Shown: in pieces, positions 7,885 through 14,148 of the stretch
Layout of the letters: each line of letters opens with the position of its first letter
How positions within the stretch are numbered: position 1 is the first letter of the stretch
NCBI GenBank assembly: GCA_029256365.1
Contig: JAQSYB010000054.1
Coordinates: forward strand, 1 to 14,148
DNA: 14,148 bases
DNA from: Clostridia bacterium
GTDB lineage: Bacteria > Bacillota > Clostridia > Lutisporales > Lutisporaceae
Direction: 5' to 3'
The notes under the pieces: model-generated
Databases searched by the model: none
Seen by the model: only the letters and a program-made list of their open reading frames with translations
Told to the model about the DNA's origin: nothing
Position numbers and translations under genes: made by a program

Positions 7885-9204
7885 ATGATGAGAGAATTCT
7901 TTAAAGGCATAGATAAGATAACCTATGAAGGGCCAAAGACAAATAACCCACTTTCCTTCCGCTATTATAATCCTGATGAGATAGTAGGCGGTAAGACCAT
8001 GCGGCAGCAGCTCCGTTTTGCTATGAGCTATTGGCATACTATGTGCGGTGAAGGCTCGGATATGTTTGGTCGAGGAACGATAGATAAGAGCTTTGGGGGC
8101 AATACCCCCATGGAAATATTCAAAAACAAAGCCTATGCAGCTTTTGAAATCATGGATAAGCTGGATATCGATTTCTTTTGTTTCCATGATAGAGATATTG
8201 CGCCGGAGTATGCAACTCTTAGAGAAACCAATGCGGGGCTGGATGCAGTCACTGTACTATTAAAGGATTTAATGAAGCAGTATAATAAAAAGCTTCTATG
8301 GGGAACGGCCAACAACTTTAGCAACCCCAGATATATGCATGGGGCTGGCACTTCCTGCAGTGCAGATGCATTTTGCTTTGCTGCTGCTCAAATAAAAAAG
8401 GCTTTGGAAATAACCACTGAGCTTGGTGGAGAAGGCTATGTATTCTGGGGCGGCCGAGAGGGCTATGACACTCTGCTGAACACGGATATGGGCTTAGAGC
8501 TGGACAACATGGCAAGATTAATGAAGCTTTCTGTTGAGTATGCTAGATCCATTGGCTTTCAGGGGGACTTCTATATTGAGCCAAAGCCAAAGGAGCCTAC
8601 AAAGCACCAATATGACTTTGATGTTGCAACTGTAATGGGTTTTCTGAGAAAGTATGGATTGGAAAAAGACTTCAAGATGAATATTGAAGCCAACCACGCA
8701 ACACTGGCGCAGCATACATTCCAGCATGAGCTCAGGGTGGCAAGAGTAAATGGTGTATTTGGCTCCATTGATGCAAACCAAGGGGATTTGCTATTGGGCT
8801 GGGATACGGATCAGTTTCCAACCAACGTTTATGATACAGCTATGTGTATGTATGAAGTAATCAAGGCAGGCGGCTTTACAAAAGGGGGACTGAACTTTGA
8901 CGCCAAGGTTCGCAGAGCTTCCTTTGAAGGAGCTGACATCTTCCATGGATATATTGCTGGTATGGATGCCTTTGCACTAGGCTTGAAGATTGCGGATCGG
9001 TTGATTGTTGACGGTAGAATTGATCAATTTGTAGAAGACAGATATCAAAGCTACAAGACTGGTATCGGGGCAGATATTGTGGCTGGCAAGGCTACTATGG
9101 ATGACTTGGAGAAGCATGCCCTTGCTCTTGGAGATGTAGTCAGCTTAAAGAGTGGCAGACAAGAATATCTTGAGAATATTGTAAATTCTATCATGTTTCA
9201 GTAA
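7885..9204 (+). CDS. xylA: Xylose isomerase
   Basis: Converts D-xylose to D-xylulose (EC 5.3.1.5), the entry step of xylose catabolism, in the cytoplasm. At 439 residues it is a class II (long N-terminus) enzyme. Catalytic His101 and Asp104 (FHDRD) and the metal ligands Glu232, Glu268, His271, Asp296, Asp307, Asp309 and Asp339 fall at the same numbers as in the E. coli enzyme. Signature segments VFWGGREGY and KPKEPTKHQYD are intact. The start is ATG 7885 or the adjacent ATG 7888; GGGGG at 7875-7879 serves both. It is the last gene of the cluster, followed by a terminator; a xylulokinase gene, often adjacent to xylA, is absent here. Confidence 0.97.
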   Translation: MMREFFKGIDKITYEGPKTNNPLSFRYYNPDEIVGGKTMRQQLRFAMSYWHTMCGEGSDMFGRGTIDKSFGGNTPMEIFKNKAYAAFEIMDKLDIDFFCFHDRDIAPEYATLRETNAGLDAVTVLLKDLMKQYNKKLLWGTANNFSNPRYMHGAGTSCSADAFCFAAAQIKKALEITTELGGEGYVFWGGREGYDTLLNTDMGLELDNMARLMKLSVEYARSIGFQGDFYIEPKPKEPTKHQYDFDVATVMGFLRKYGLEKDFKMNIEANHATLAQHTFQHELRVARVNGVFGSIDANQGDLLLGWDTDQFPTNVYDTAMCMYEVIKAGGFTKGGLNFDAKVRRASFEGADIFHGYIAGMDAFALGLKIADRLIVDGRIDQFVEDRYQSYKTGIGADIVAGKATMDDLEKHALALGDVVSLKSGRQEYLENIVNSIMFQ

Positions 9205-9250
9205 GCGATTGTTTTTCCTTAAATATTGAGAACCTTATACTGCGTATTTA

Positions 9251-9282
9251 GCCAGACACTTATTCCGGTGTCTGGCATTTTA
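9251..9282 (+). terminator. Rho-independent terminator of the xylan cluster
   Basis: A perfect 9-bp stem GCCAGACAC/GTGTCTGGC (9251-9259 with 9268-9276), an 8-nt loop and a following ATTTTA tract lie 46 nt after the xylA stop. This closes the operon before the separate promoter at 9284-9292. Confidence 0.85.
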
Positions 9283-9283
9283 A

Positions 9284-9292
9284 TGCTATAAT
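9284..9292 (+). promoter_or_regulatory. Extended -10 promoter for a structured RNA
   Basis: TGCTATAAT is a perfect extended -10 element (TG, one base, TATAAT). No good -35 hexamer lies at the usual distance, which extended -10 promoters tolerate. Transcription would start near 9299-9300, precisely at the first base of the closing stem of the RNA described at 9299-9411, which supports both calls. Confidence 0.6.
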
Positions 9293-9298
9293 AGCAAT

Positions 9299-9411
9299 AT
9301 AACGAGGCAAAAATATGTCCCCCACTTCTATAAGTGGCGGATTCCGATTTCAGTATCAGGAGGTGGGCATATATCCCCCTGCCTCGTTGAAACGCCTTGG
9401 GTAGGTTTTTT
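9299..9411 (+). ncRNA. Candidate structured RNA or riboswitch, class not recognised
   Basis: The predicted transcript begins with a 9-bp closing stem AACGAGGCA/TGCCTCGTT (9301-9309 with 9380-9388). Inside are ATATG/CATAT (9313-9317 with 9368-9372) and, after a 3-nt bulge, a helix 9321-9329 with 9359-9367. The segment CCACTT (9322-9327) can instead pair with AAGTGG (9332-9337), giving two exclusive inner folds. The 3' strand of the closing stem overlaps CCTGCCT (9378-9384), which can pair with GGGTAGG (9399-9405, two G-U pairs, plus CGT/ACG inside) directly before six T residues (9406-9411), a terminator-like hairpin. Closing stem and terminator cannot coexist. It may be a leader of the DUF2161 gene or a free-standing RNA. 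It lacks the hallmark motifs I know for guanidine, ZTP, c-di-GMP, preQ1, THF, fluoride, TPP or cobalamin switches and is too short for 6S RNA. Pairing was done by eye. Confidence 0.5.
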
Positions 9412-9429
9412 GCAACAAGTGCAAAAAAC
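9405..9429 (+). other. Perfect hairpin just before the DUF2161 coding region
   Basis: GTTTTTTGCA (9405-9414) pairs with TGCAAAAAAC (9420-9429), a perfect 10-bp stem with the 5-nt loop ACAAG. It consumes the U tract of the preceding terminator-like hairpin, so it could act as an anti-terminator. When folded it would also bring the Shine-Dalgarno-like GGGTAG (9399-9404) within 9 nt of the ATG at 9439. Both roles are inferred. Confidence 0.5.
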
Positions 9430-9446
9430 TTTCAATAAATGTTGAT

Positions 9447-10184
9447 TTGTTCAAGCCTGTAAGCGACTTTCTTCTAGAGCAGGGCTATACAGTGAGAAGT
9501 GAGGTCAAGGACTGTGATATTGTAGCTGTGAAAGAGGAAGAATTGGTAATCGTAGAGCTTAAAAGAAACTTAAGTGTGGATTTGCTTGCCCAGGCAGTAA
9601 AAAGGCAAAAATCTGCTGATATTGTATATATGGCAGTTCCTAAGCCCAAGCGATTAAAGGGCAATGCAAAGTGGAAGGATATCATGCATCTGGTTAGAAG
9701 ACTTGAACTAGGGCTAATATTGGTATCCTTTAAAGAGAAAAAAGGTATTGTAGAAATAGCTGTCCATCCAGCTGCTTTTGATAGAGAAGCCAGCAGACGA
9801 GGAAATAAGAAGAAGCGTGAGGGTATCATAAAAGAAGCAAAGGGCAGATATATGGATGCAAATGTTGGCGGCAGCACTCGGACGAAGCTGGTAACAGCCT
9901 ACAAGGAAAATGCAATATTCGTCGCCTGCTGCTTGGAGAAGTACGGACCTATGTCACCCAAACAGATCAAGGAATTGGGTACAGATAAAAGGCAGACGGA
10001 TTCTGCACTTAGGGAAAATTATTATGGATGGTTTGACAAAGTGAAAAAGGGACTATACACCATTAATGAGGCGGGTACCACTGCACTACAGGAACATAAA
10101 CAGTTTGCGGAGTATTATTATGATAAAATAATACAAAATAGTGATAGAAAGAACTCGTGCCATACCATTGGGGATAGTCAGTAA
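9447..10184 (+). CDS. DUF2161 family protein, putative PD-(D/E)XK phosphodiesterase
   Basis: The 245-residue protein resembles the DUF2161 family. The N-terminal part carries a PD-(D/E)XK-like nuclease core: Asp24 in DCDIVAV, then Glu37-Leu-Lys39 in VIVELKR, followed by a helix with QAVKRQ. The C-terminal third (about 160-225: KYGPMSPKQIKELG, NYYGWFDKVKKGLYTINEAG) looks like a winged-helix domain. The middle is strongly basic (about 110-130). The biological role of the family is unknown to me; DNA or RNA binding is plausible. The 5' end is odd: the only standard in-frame start is TTG 9447 with no ribosome binding site, although family members usually begin a few residues earlier. An ATG at 9439 lies one base out of frame and is followed by a 7-codon frame ending at 9462. 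A one-base loss at the start, a non-standard start, or a sequencing error are the options. Confidence 0.7.
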   Translation: MFKPVSDFLLEQGYTVRSEVKDCDIVAVKEEELVIVELKRNLSVDLLAQAVKRQKSADIVYMAVPKPKRLKGNAKWKDIMHLVRRLELGLILVSFKEKKGIVEIAVHPAAFDREASRRGNKKKREGIIKEAKGRYMDANVGGSTRTKLVTAYKENAIFVACCLEKYGPMSPKQIKELGTDKRQTDSALRENYYGWFDKVKKGLYTINEAGTTALQEHKQFAEYYYDKIIQNSDRKNSCHTIGDSQ

Positions 10185-10213
10185 TCTGTAGTATATAAAA
10201 TAATATCTTTAAA

Positions 10214-10242
10214 TTGACAGCAGAAATAAAAATGAATATAAT
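10214..10242 (+). promoter_or_regulatory. Consensus sigma-A promoter of gpmI
   Basis: TTGACA at 10214-10219 and TATAAT at 10237-10242 are both perfect and 17 bp apart, predicting a very strong promoter with a start near 10249. The gene therefore has its own transcription and does not rely on read-through from the DUF2161 gene, after which no terminator is visible. Confidence 0.9.
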
Positions 10243-10254
10243 TACCCTAGGTTA

Positions 10255-10292
10255 GTACATGAAATGTACCGCGAGGACTTGAAATGTCCCGC
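10255..10292 (+). repeat. Two tandem palindromic modules in the gpmI leader
   Basis: GTACATGAAATGTACCGC (10255-10272) and GGACTTGAAATGTCCCGC (10275-10292) match at 15 of 18 positions with a period of 20 nt. Each forms a hairpin around a GAA centre. A T-A pair in the first is G-C in the second, a compensatory change. CCTAGG (10246-10251) and CTTAGG (10292-10297) can enclose both, although transcription probably begins inside CCTAGG. The modules sit immediately downstream of the transcription start, so they may be paired repressor operators or 5' RNA hairpins. Confidence 0.65.
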
Positions 10293-10322
10293 TTAGGATA
10301 AAAATAGAAAGGTCGTGTTAAT

Positions 10323-11894
10323 ATGAAGAAAAGGCCAGTTGTACTTGTTGTAATGGATGGAATTGGTATAAATGAAGATGAGTACGGTAATGCAGTCAAG
10401 GCGGCACATACACCGACACTTGACGCACTAATGAATAATTCTCCCTATGTTGCTATAAAGGCTCATGGGCTAGCTGTTGGTTTGCCAAGTGATGATGATA
10501 TGGGCAACTCTGAGGTAGGCCACAATGCATTGGGATGCGGACAGATATACAGCCAAGGAGCTAAGCTTGTCAATGAATCAATTGACAATGGAAAGATGTA
10601 TACCTCTGATGTTTGGCATAAGGTAATAAACAATTGTGTAGCAAACGATTCGACCCTGCACTTTATTGGTCTATTATCTGATGGCAATGTGCATTCTAAT
10701 ATTGAACACCTTAAGGCTATGATTGTAAAAGCGAAGGAAAGCAGTATTAAGAGAGTACGCATACATGCTTTGCTTGATGGTCGTGATGTGTTGGCGACTT
10801 CAGCTTTGGAATACGTTGATGACTTAGAAAAACTGCTTAGAGTACTAAACGATGATAGCTTTGATGCTCGAATTGCCAGCGGCGGTGGTAGAATGAAAAT
10901 CACAATGGATCGCTATGAAGCAAATTGGGATATGGTACGCCTTGGATGGGAAACTCATGTTTTAGGACTAGGAAGACAATTTGGAAATGCCAGTGAAGCA
11001 ATATCTACATATAGAAAAGAGTATGATGTTATAGATCAGGATTTGCCTGCTTTTATCATTGCGGAGGATGGCAATCCAATTGGTACAATCAATGACAAGG
11101 ACAGTGTGGTATTATTCAACTTCAGAGGGGATCGTGCCATAGAATTGAGTATGGCCTTTGACTACGATGACTTTGATAAGTTTGATAGAGTGAGACGCCC
11201 TGATGTAGTATACTGCGGCATGCTGCAATATGATGGAGACTTAAATCTACCGGTGAATTACTTGGTTACTCCGCCGGATATAAAGAACACTTTGTCAGAG
11301 CTTTTGACAAAGAATAAAATAAGACAATATGCTATTTCTGAAACACAGAAATACGGACACGTGACTTATTTCTGGAACGGAAATAAAAGCGGAAAGTTTG
11401 ATGCGGCTTTGGAGGATTATTGTGAAATACCTTCTGATAGAGTATCCTTTGATGAAAGACCCTGGATGAAGGCTGCAGAGGTTACCGATAAGCTGATCGA
11501 GGCACTGAAGTCAGAGAAATATGATTTCTTAAGAGTCAACTATCCCAATGGTGATATGGTAGGCCACACAGGCAGCTTTAACTCTACTAGAATAGCAGTG
11601 GAAACAGTGGATTTATGTCTTACAAGAGTATTAAAGGCGGTAGATGAAATGGATGCCATACTTCTTGTGACAGCTGACCACGGAAACGCTGATGAAATGT
11701 TTGAAAAGGCAAAAGGCGGTACGGCGAAAGCAAAAACAAGCCACACCCTAAATCCTGTACCTTTTGTTATCTATGATAAGCATCAAAGGCATGAAATCAA
11801 ATCAGGCAGCTTTGGACTTGCAAATGTTGCGGCAACTGTTGCAACCCTATTGGATATCAGCTATCCAACTGACTGGGAAGAAAGCATGATTTAA
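10323..11894 (+). CDS. gpmI: 2,3-bisphosphoglycerate-independent phosphoglycerate mutase
   Basis: Interconverts 3- and 2-phosphoglycerate in glycolysis and gluconeogenesis (EC 5.4.2.12), using two Mn ions and a phosphoserine intermediate. The 523-residue protein keeps Asp12 (MDGIG), catalytic Ser63 (GNSEVGHNALG), His124, LLDGRD at 151-155, Asp411/His415 (PNGDMVGHTG), Asp452/His453 (TADHGN) and His474 (SHTLNPVP). Segments GGGRMKITMDRYEANW, DKFDRVRRP, GMLQYDGDLNLP and KYGHVTYFWNGN resemble plant-type enzymes more than the Bacillus type (GGRYYAMDRD). AAAGG at 10308-10312 lies 10 nt before the ATG. It has a consensus promoter and a 14-bp terminator stem of its own, so it appears monocistronic, with regulation possible through the tandem palindromes in its leader. 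Confidence 0.95.
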   Translation: MKKRPVVLVVMDGIGINEDEYGNAVKAAHTPTLDALMNNSPYVAIKAHGLAVGLPSDDDMGNSEVGHNALGCGQIYSQGAKLVNESIDNGKMYTSDVWHKVINNCVANDSTLHFIGLLSDGNVHSNIEHLKAMIVKAKESSIKRVRIHALLDGRDVLATSALEYVDDLEKLLRVLNDDSFDARIASGGGRMKITMDRYEANWDMVRLGWETHVLGLGRQFGNASEAISTYRKEYDVIDQDLPAFIIAEDGNPIGTINDKDSVVLFNFRGDRAIELSMAFDYDDFDKFDRVRRPDVVYCGMLQYDGDLNLPVNYLVTPPDIKNTLSELLTKNKIRQYAISETQKYGHVTYFWNGNKSGKFDAALEDYCEIPSDRVSFDERPWMKAAEVTDKLIEALKSEKYDFLRVNYPNGDMVGHTGSFNSTRIAVETVDLCLTRVLKAVDEMDAILLVTADHGNADEMFEKAKGGTAKAKTSHTLNPVPFVIYDKHQRHEIKSGSFGLANVAATVATLLDISYPTDWEESMI

Positions 11895-11904
11895 TATTTT
11901 TAAT

Positions 11905-11943
11905 AAGGACCTATACTCGGTATATCACAGAGTATAGGTCCTT
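11905..11943. terminator. Shared terminator between convergent gpmI and asnA
   Basis: A perfect 14-bp stem AAGGACCTATACTC/GAGTATAGGTCCTT (11905-11918 with 11930-11943) with an 11-nt loop lies between the stops of two convergent genes, 10 nt after gpmI and 13 nt after asnA. U-rich tails are short on both sides (CTTTGT on plus; TATTAAAAATATT on minus), so a bidirectional role is likely but imperfect. Confidence 0.75.
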
Positions 11944-11956
11944 TGTCATGAAGCCC

Positions 11957-12967
11957 TTACAACAATGCTATGTTGGAAATGCTGCATTCTTCAAGCATTT
12001 CCTCAGGCCAAACCCCGGCTTGAACCTCTCCTATATGCGCACATCCAAGGAAGAACATACAAATTCTTGACTGCCCGATTCCTCCTCCAATTGTATATGG
12101 AAGCTTACCATTTAAAAGCAAGCTGTGGTATTCCAAGCTTTTACGATCTTCACAGCCAGCCTCTTTTAATTGCTGCAGCAAAGCTGTTTCATCCACTCTG
12201 ATTCCCATAGAGGAAAGCTCGATTTCTCGATTAAGCAGTGGATACCAGAAGATGATATCTCCATTTAGTGTCCAATCATCATAATCAGGAGATCTGCCAT
12301 CGTGCTTCATTCCAGAGGCAAGCTTACCGCCTATTTTAGTGATAAACACTGCTCCTCTTGCTTTTGCAATGGCACACTCTCTTTCCTTTGGAGTAAGGTC
12401 AGGATAAAGATCTTCAAGCTCTTGGGTACTGATAAAGCTTATTTCCTCTGGGAGAGCTTTCTCTAGGTGAGGATAGCAGCTGCATACATATTCCTCTGTT
12501 TTTAGAAACACCTTGTATAGTGCCTTTACGGTATCAAAAAGGGTTTTTTCAGTTCTTTCCTCCTTGGCGATTATTTTTTCCCAATCCCACTGATCAACAT
12601 ATATAGAATGCAGATTGTCTAACACTTCATCTCTTCTAATCGCATTCATATCGGTATAAAGCCCTTCTCCGATATCGAAACCATATCTTTGCAAAGCCAT
12701 TCTCTTCCACTTTGCTAAGCTTTGTATGATTTCAATGTCAGCATCCTTAATCACCATGGCATCAAAGCTTACAGGTCTCTCTATGCCGTTTAAGTTATCA
12801 TTTATGCCTCTGCCGCATCTCACAAATAGCGGTGCAGATACTCTTGTTAAATGAAGTGCTTTTGATAGCTCCTGCTCAAAGCAATCTTTAATTTTTTTGA
12901 TAGCTACCTCGGTTTCTCGAATACTTAGTTCAGGCTTATAGCCCTGGGGTAATGATAATTCTTTCAT
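11957..12967 (-). CDS. asnA: Aspartate--ammonia ligase (asparagine synthetase A)
   Basis: Makes asparagine from aspartate, ammonia and ATP (EC 6.3.1.1) in the cytoplasm; it is a class II aminoacyl-tRNA-synthetase-like enzyme. From the ATG at 12967 it has 336 residues (E. coli 330). Conserved segments are in order: RETEVAIKKIK near the start, LTRVSAPLFVR, SLAKWKR at about 83-89, GEGLYTDMNAIR 101-112, HSIYVDQWDWE 120-130, SPDYDDW, ELSSMGIR 250-257 and GGGIGQSR 294-301. A GTG 18 bases further upstream overlaps the AAAGGA ribosome binding site (12977-12982), so the ATG with 9-nt spacing is the true start. It is controlled by a T-box leader with an Asn specifier. Confidence 0.97.
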   Translation of the reverse strand: MKELSLPQGYKPELSIRETEVAIKKIKDCFEQELSKALHLTRVSAPLFVRCGRGINDNLNGIERPVSFDAMVIKDADIEIIQSLAKWKRMALQRYGFDIGEGLYTDMNAIRRDEVLDNLHSIYVDQWDWEKIIAKEERTEKTLFDTVKALYKVFLKTEEYVCSCYPHLEKALPEEISFISTQELEDLYPDLTPKERECAIAKARGAVFITKIGGKLASGMKHDGRSPDYDDWTLNGDIIFWYPLLNREIELSSMGIRVDETALLQQLKEAGCEDRKSLEYHSLLLNGKLPYTIGGGIGQSRICMFFLGCAHIGEVQAGVWPEEMLEECSISNIALL

Positions 12968-12998
12968 AATAATACATCCTTTCACTAAAAAATTGTAT

Positions 12999-13036
12999 AA
13001 AAAAAGAGCCTACATCCCGAAAGGGACGAAGACTCT
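12999..13036 (-). terminator. T-box regulated terminator of asnA
   Basis: On the minus strand a stem of 14 positions with three mismatches (13023-13036 with 13005-13018, loop TTTC) is followed by seven T residues (12999-13005). It overlaps the region just after the T-box sequence and should form when charged tRNA-Asn is abundant, stopping transcription about 30 nt before asnA. Confidence 0.9.
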
Positions 13037-13285
13037 GACTTCGCGGTACCACCCTAATTAGCTGTATAGCTCACCTCTATCAGTACGGAATAAATCAATA
13101 TCGATACTGTCCAATCAATAACGGTTTGGCTCCGTCTAAGTCTACTCTCCAAATGGATTTCGGTTAGAAACTCAGAGATGTTCTTCAGCATAGGCTTTGT
13201 ACTGGTCTTTCACTATCACCAGCTCGCTTTGACTACTTCCACAGCATACTCTTCTCTTCACAGTCATTTATATATTAAATAATTA
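12999..13285 (-). promoter_or_regulatory. T-box riboswitch leader, asparagine-specific
   Basis: This tRNA-sensing leader allows asnA transcription when uncharged tRNA-Asn accumulates. The canonical T-box AGGGTGGTACCGCG is exact at 13042-13055 on the minus strand. Stem I includes AGAGTA near its 5' side, the distal GCGAGCTGGTGATAG region and GAAGAACATCTCTGAG, where AAC (13180-13182) is the specifier codon for Asn followed by A. CAGTA/TACTG can form stem III. The specifier matches the product of the gene, which is direct support for the assignment. With the promoter upstream and asnA downstream it fills most of the 537-base gap between the asnA and glycerate kinase starts. Confidence 0.95.
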
Positions 13286-13291
13286 TACATG

Positions 13292-13320
13292 ATTATAGTA
13301 TATAGAAAATGACATGTCAA
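13292..13320 (-). promoter_or_regulatory. Consensus sigma-A promoter of the T-box leader
   Basis: On the minus strand TTGACA (13315-13320) and TATAAT (13292-13297) are perfect and separated by 17 bp. The transcript would begin near 13285, just before stem I of the T-box leader. Confidence 0.9.
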
Positions 13321-13397
13321 TATAAAAATTATGGAAAAAAGGGCAGGGCAGTTTATAAGGAGCGATAAGGCAAGTTTTTATGTGAGCATGGAAGCAT

Positions 13398-13427
13398 ATG
13401 GCATTCATGTGAAGTTTGCGTTATACT
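13398..13427 (+). promoter_or_regulatory. Possible promoter of the glycerate kinase gene
   Basis: ATGGCA at 13398-13403 and TATACT at 13422-13427 are 18 bp apart; the -10 is good (five of six) and the -35 weak (four of six). It is the best plus-strand candidate found between the asnA promoter and the glycerate kinase start. Nothing else definite is seen in 13321-13504. Confidence 0.35.
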
Positions 13428-13504
13428 TAAGTTATTGATATCGGATAAGTGACCAAGAAAAATGATACTGAGGAACAAAAAATAAAAAAATTGGATGTGA
13501 GAAA

Positions 13505-14148
13505 ATGAAAATATTGGTGGCGCCAGATTCTTTTAAAGGCAGCCTTTCGGCGAAGGCTGCAGCGGAAAATATTAAAATAGGGATAAATAGAGTATATCAA
13601 GATGCAGATATTGTTTGCATTCCTATGGCTGATGGTGGAGAGGGAACCGTTCAATCTCTTGTGGATGCAACTGGTGGAAAGCTGATAAGTGCTAGAGTAA
13701 GGGGACCTTTGCTTCAGGAGGTTGAAGCCTTTTATGGAATATTAGGCGACGGAAAAACCGCAGTGATTGAAATGGCAGCAGCCTCAGGATTGCCTTTGGT
13801 GCCTATGGAACTACGAAATCCAATGTTAACTTCTACCTTTGGAACTGGAGAGCTGATAAAGCATGCTTTGGATAGTGGCTGCAAGGATATTATCATAGGA
13901 ATAGGTGGAAGTGCGACAAATGATGGAGGCTTTGGAATGGCAAAGGCTCTGGGAGTTAAGTTCTTAGATGAAGAAGGAAATGATATCGGTCACGGCGGCG
14001 GCAGTCTTGGTAAGCTGCATAGCATTGATATCTCTTGCATGGATAGCAGAATCAATGATTGCAGCATCACAGCAGCCTGTGACGTTGACAATCCTCTATG
14101 TGGAAGCAAAGGCGCTACCTATGTATTTGGACCTCAAAAGGGAGCGGC
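13505..14148 (+). CDS. Glycerate kinase, class I (GarK/GlxK family), 3' end outside window
   Basis: Phosphorylates D-glycerate with ATP, in this family usually giving 2-phosphoglycerate, which feeds directly into lower glycolysis. The frame is open for 214 codons to the end of the window, while family members have about 375-380 residues, so roughly 57 percent is visible. Recognisable family segments are the N-terminal ILVAPDSFKGSLSA, ADGGEGT at about 42-48, the glycine-rich IGGSATNDGG, and ACDVDNPLCG with FGPQKG near the window end. The ATG follows GGATGTGAG, a weak ribosome binding site. It is transcribed divergently from asnA. Its product is a substrate of the phosphoglycerate mutase encoded nearby, but the genes are not co-transcribed. 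Confidence 0.93.
   Translation, partial: MKILVAPDSFKGSLSAKAAAENIKIGINRVYQDADIVCIPMADGGEGTVQSLVDATGGKLISARVRGPLLQEVEAFYGILGDGKTAVIEMAAASGLPLVPMELRNPMLTSTFGTGELIKHALDSGCKDIIIGIGGSATNDGGFGMAKALGVKFLDEEGNDIGHGGGSLGKLHSIDISCMDSRINDCSITAACDVDNPLCGSKGATYVFGPQKGA

Noticed and set aside
9301..9388. AACGAGGCA...TGCCTCGTT as terminal inverted repeats of a MITE
   Set aside because: No target duplication is seen, the ends match a transcription start, and the interior is consistently paired, which fits an RNA better.
9299..9440. 6S RNA, ZTP or guanidine riboswitch
   Set aside because: It is too short for 6S RNA, and although CCTTGGGTAG vaguely recalls the ZTP CCGCCUGGGCA segment, the 5' partner GGUCGUG is absent; guanidine-I core motifs are also missing.
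10246..10297. Guanidine-II (mini-ykkC) riboswitch upstream of gpmI
   Set aside because: The hairpin centres are GAA instead of ACGR, and gpmI is not a typical gene of that class.
11965..12201. Plus-strand frame of 78 residues inside asnA
   Set aside because: It lies wholly antisense to the highly conserved C-terminal part of asnA, with no independent signals.
12968..12985. GTG start giving asnA six extra residues
   Set aside because: The GTG runs into the AAAGGA ribosome binding site, and the ATG at 12967 has normal 9-nt spacing and a normal family N-terminus.

Overview
The window looks like chromosomal DNA of an anaerobic, AT-rich Gram-positive bacterium of class Clostridia, most likely near Lachnospiraceae or Cellulosilyticum (inference). 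Supporting signs are strong AGGAGG-type ribosome binding sites, TTG and GTG starts, consensus sigma-A promoters, a lipoprotein-type ABC solute-binding protein, a T-box leader, and close Firmicutes-type XylA and AsnA sequences.

Positions 1-9282 hold a xylo-oligosaccharide uptake and breakdown cluster, all on the plus strand. A 440-base upstream region carries two LacI-type palindromic operators in helical phase. Then come a solute-binding lipoprotein, two MalF/MalG-type permeases, a GH43 beta-xylosidase, a LacI-family regulator with its own internal promoter, a GH1 beta-glycosidase and xylose isomerase XylA, ending in a clear terminator. The logic is import of short xylo-oligosaccharides, intracellular cleavage to xylose and conversion to xylulose. 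No ABC ATPase and no xylulokinase are present, so both must be encoded elsewhere.

Positions 9283-10184 hold an extended -10 promoter, a compact structured RNA of about 112 nt that I could not match to any known class, and a gene for a DUF2161 / PD-(D/E)XK-type protein. The closing stem of the RNA competes with a terminator-like hairpin ending in six U residues, which is the layout of a riboswitch or attenuator. The start of the DUF2161 gene is abnormal: there is no in-frame ATG or GTG, and an ATG one base out of frame lies just upstream.

Positions 10185-11943 hold gpmI (cofactor-independent phosphoglycerate mutase, of a plant-like subtype). It is driven by a perfect consensus promoter and preceded by two near-identical 18-nt palindromic modules 20 nt apart. 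Positions 11957-13320 hold asnA on the minus strand, under a textbook T-box leader with an Asn (AAC) specifier and another perfect promoter. A class I glycerate kinase gene starts at 13505 and runs off the window. The two shared-centre glycolysis genes (phosphoglycerate mutase and glycerate kinase) both act on phosphoglycerate.

The strongest candidates for something undescribed are the structured RNA at 9299-9411 and the tandem palindrome leader of gpmI.
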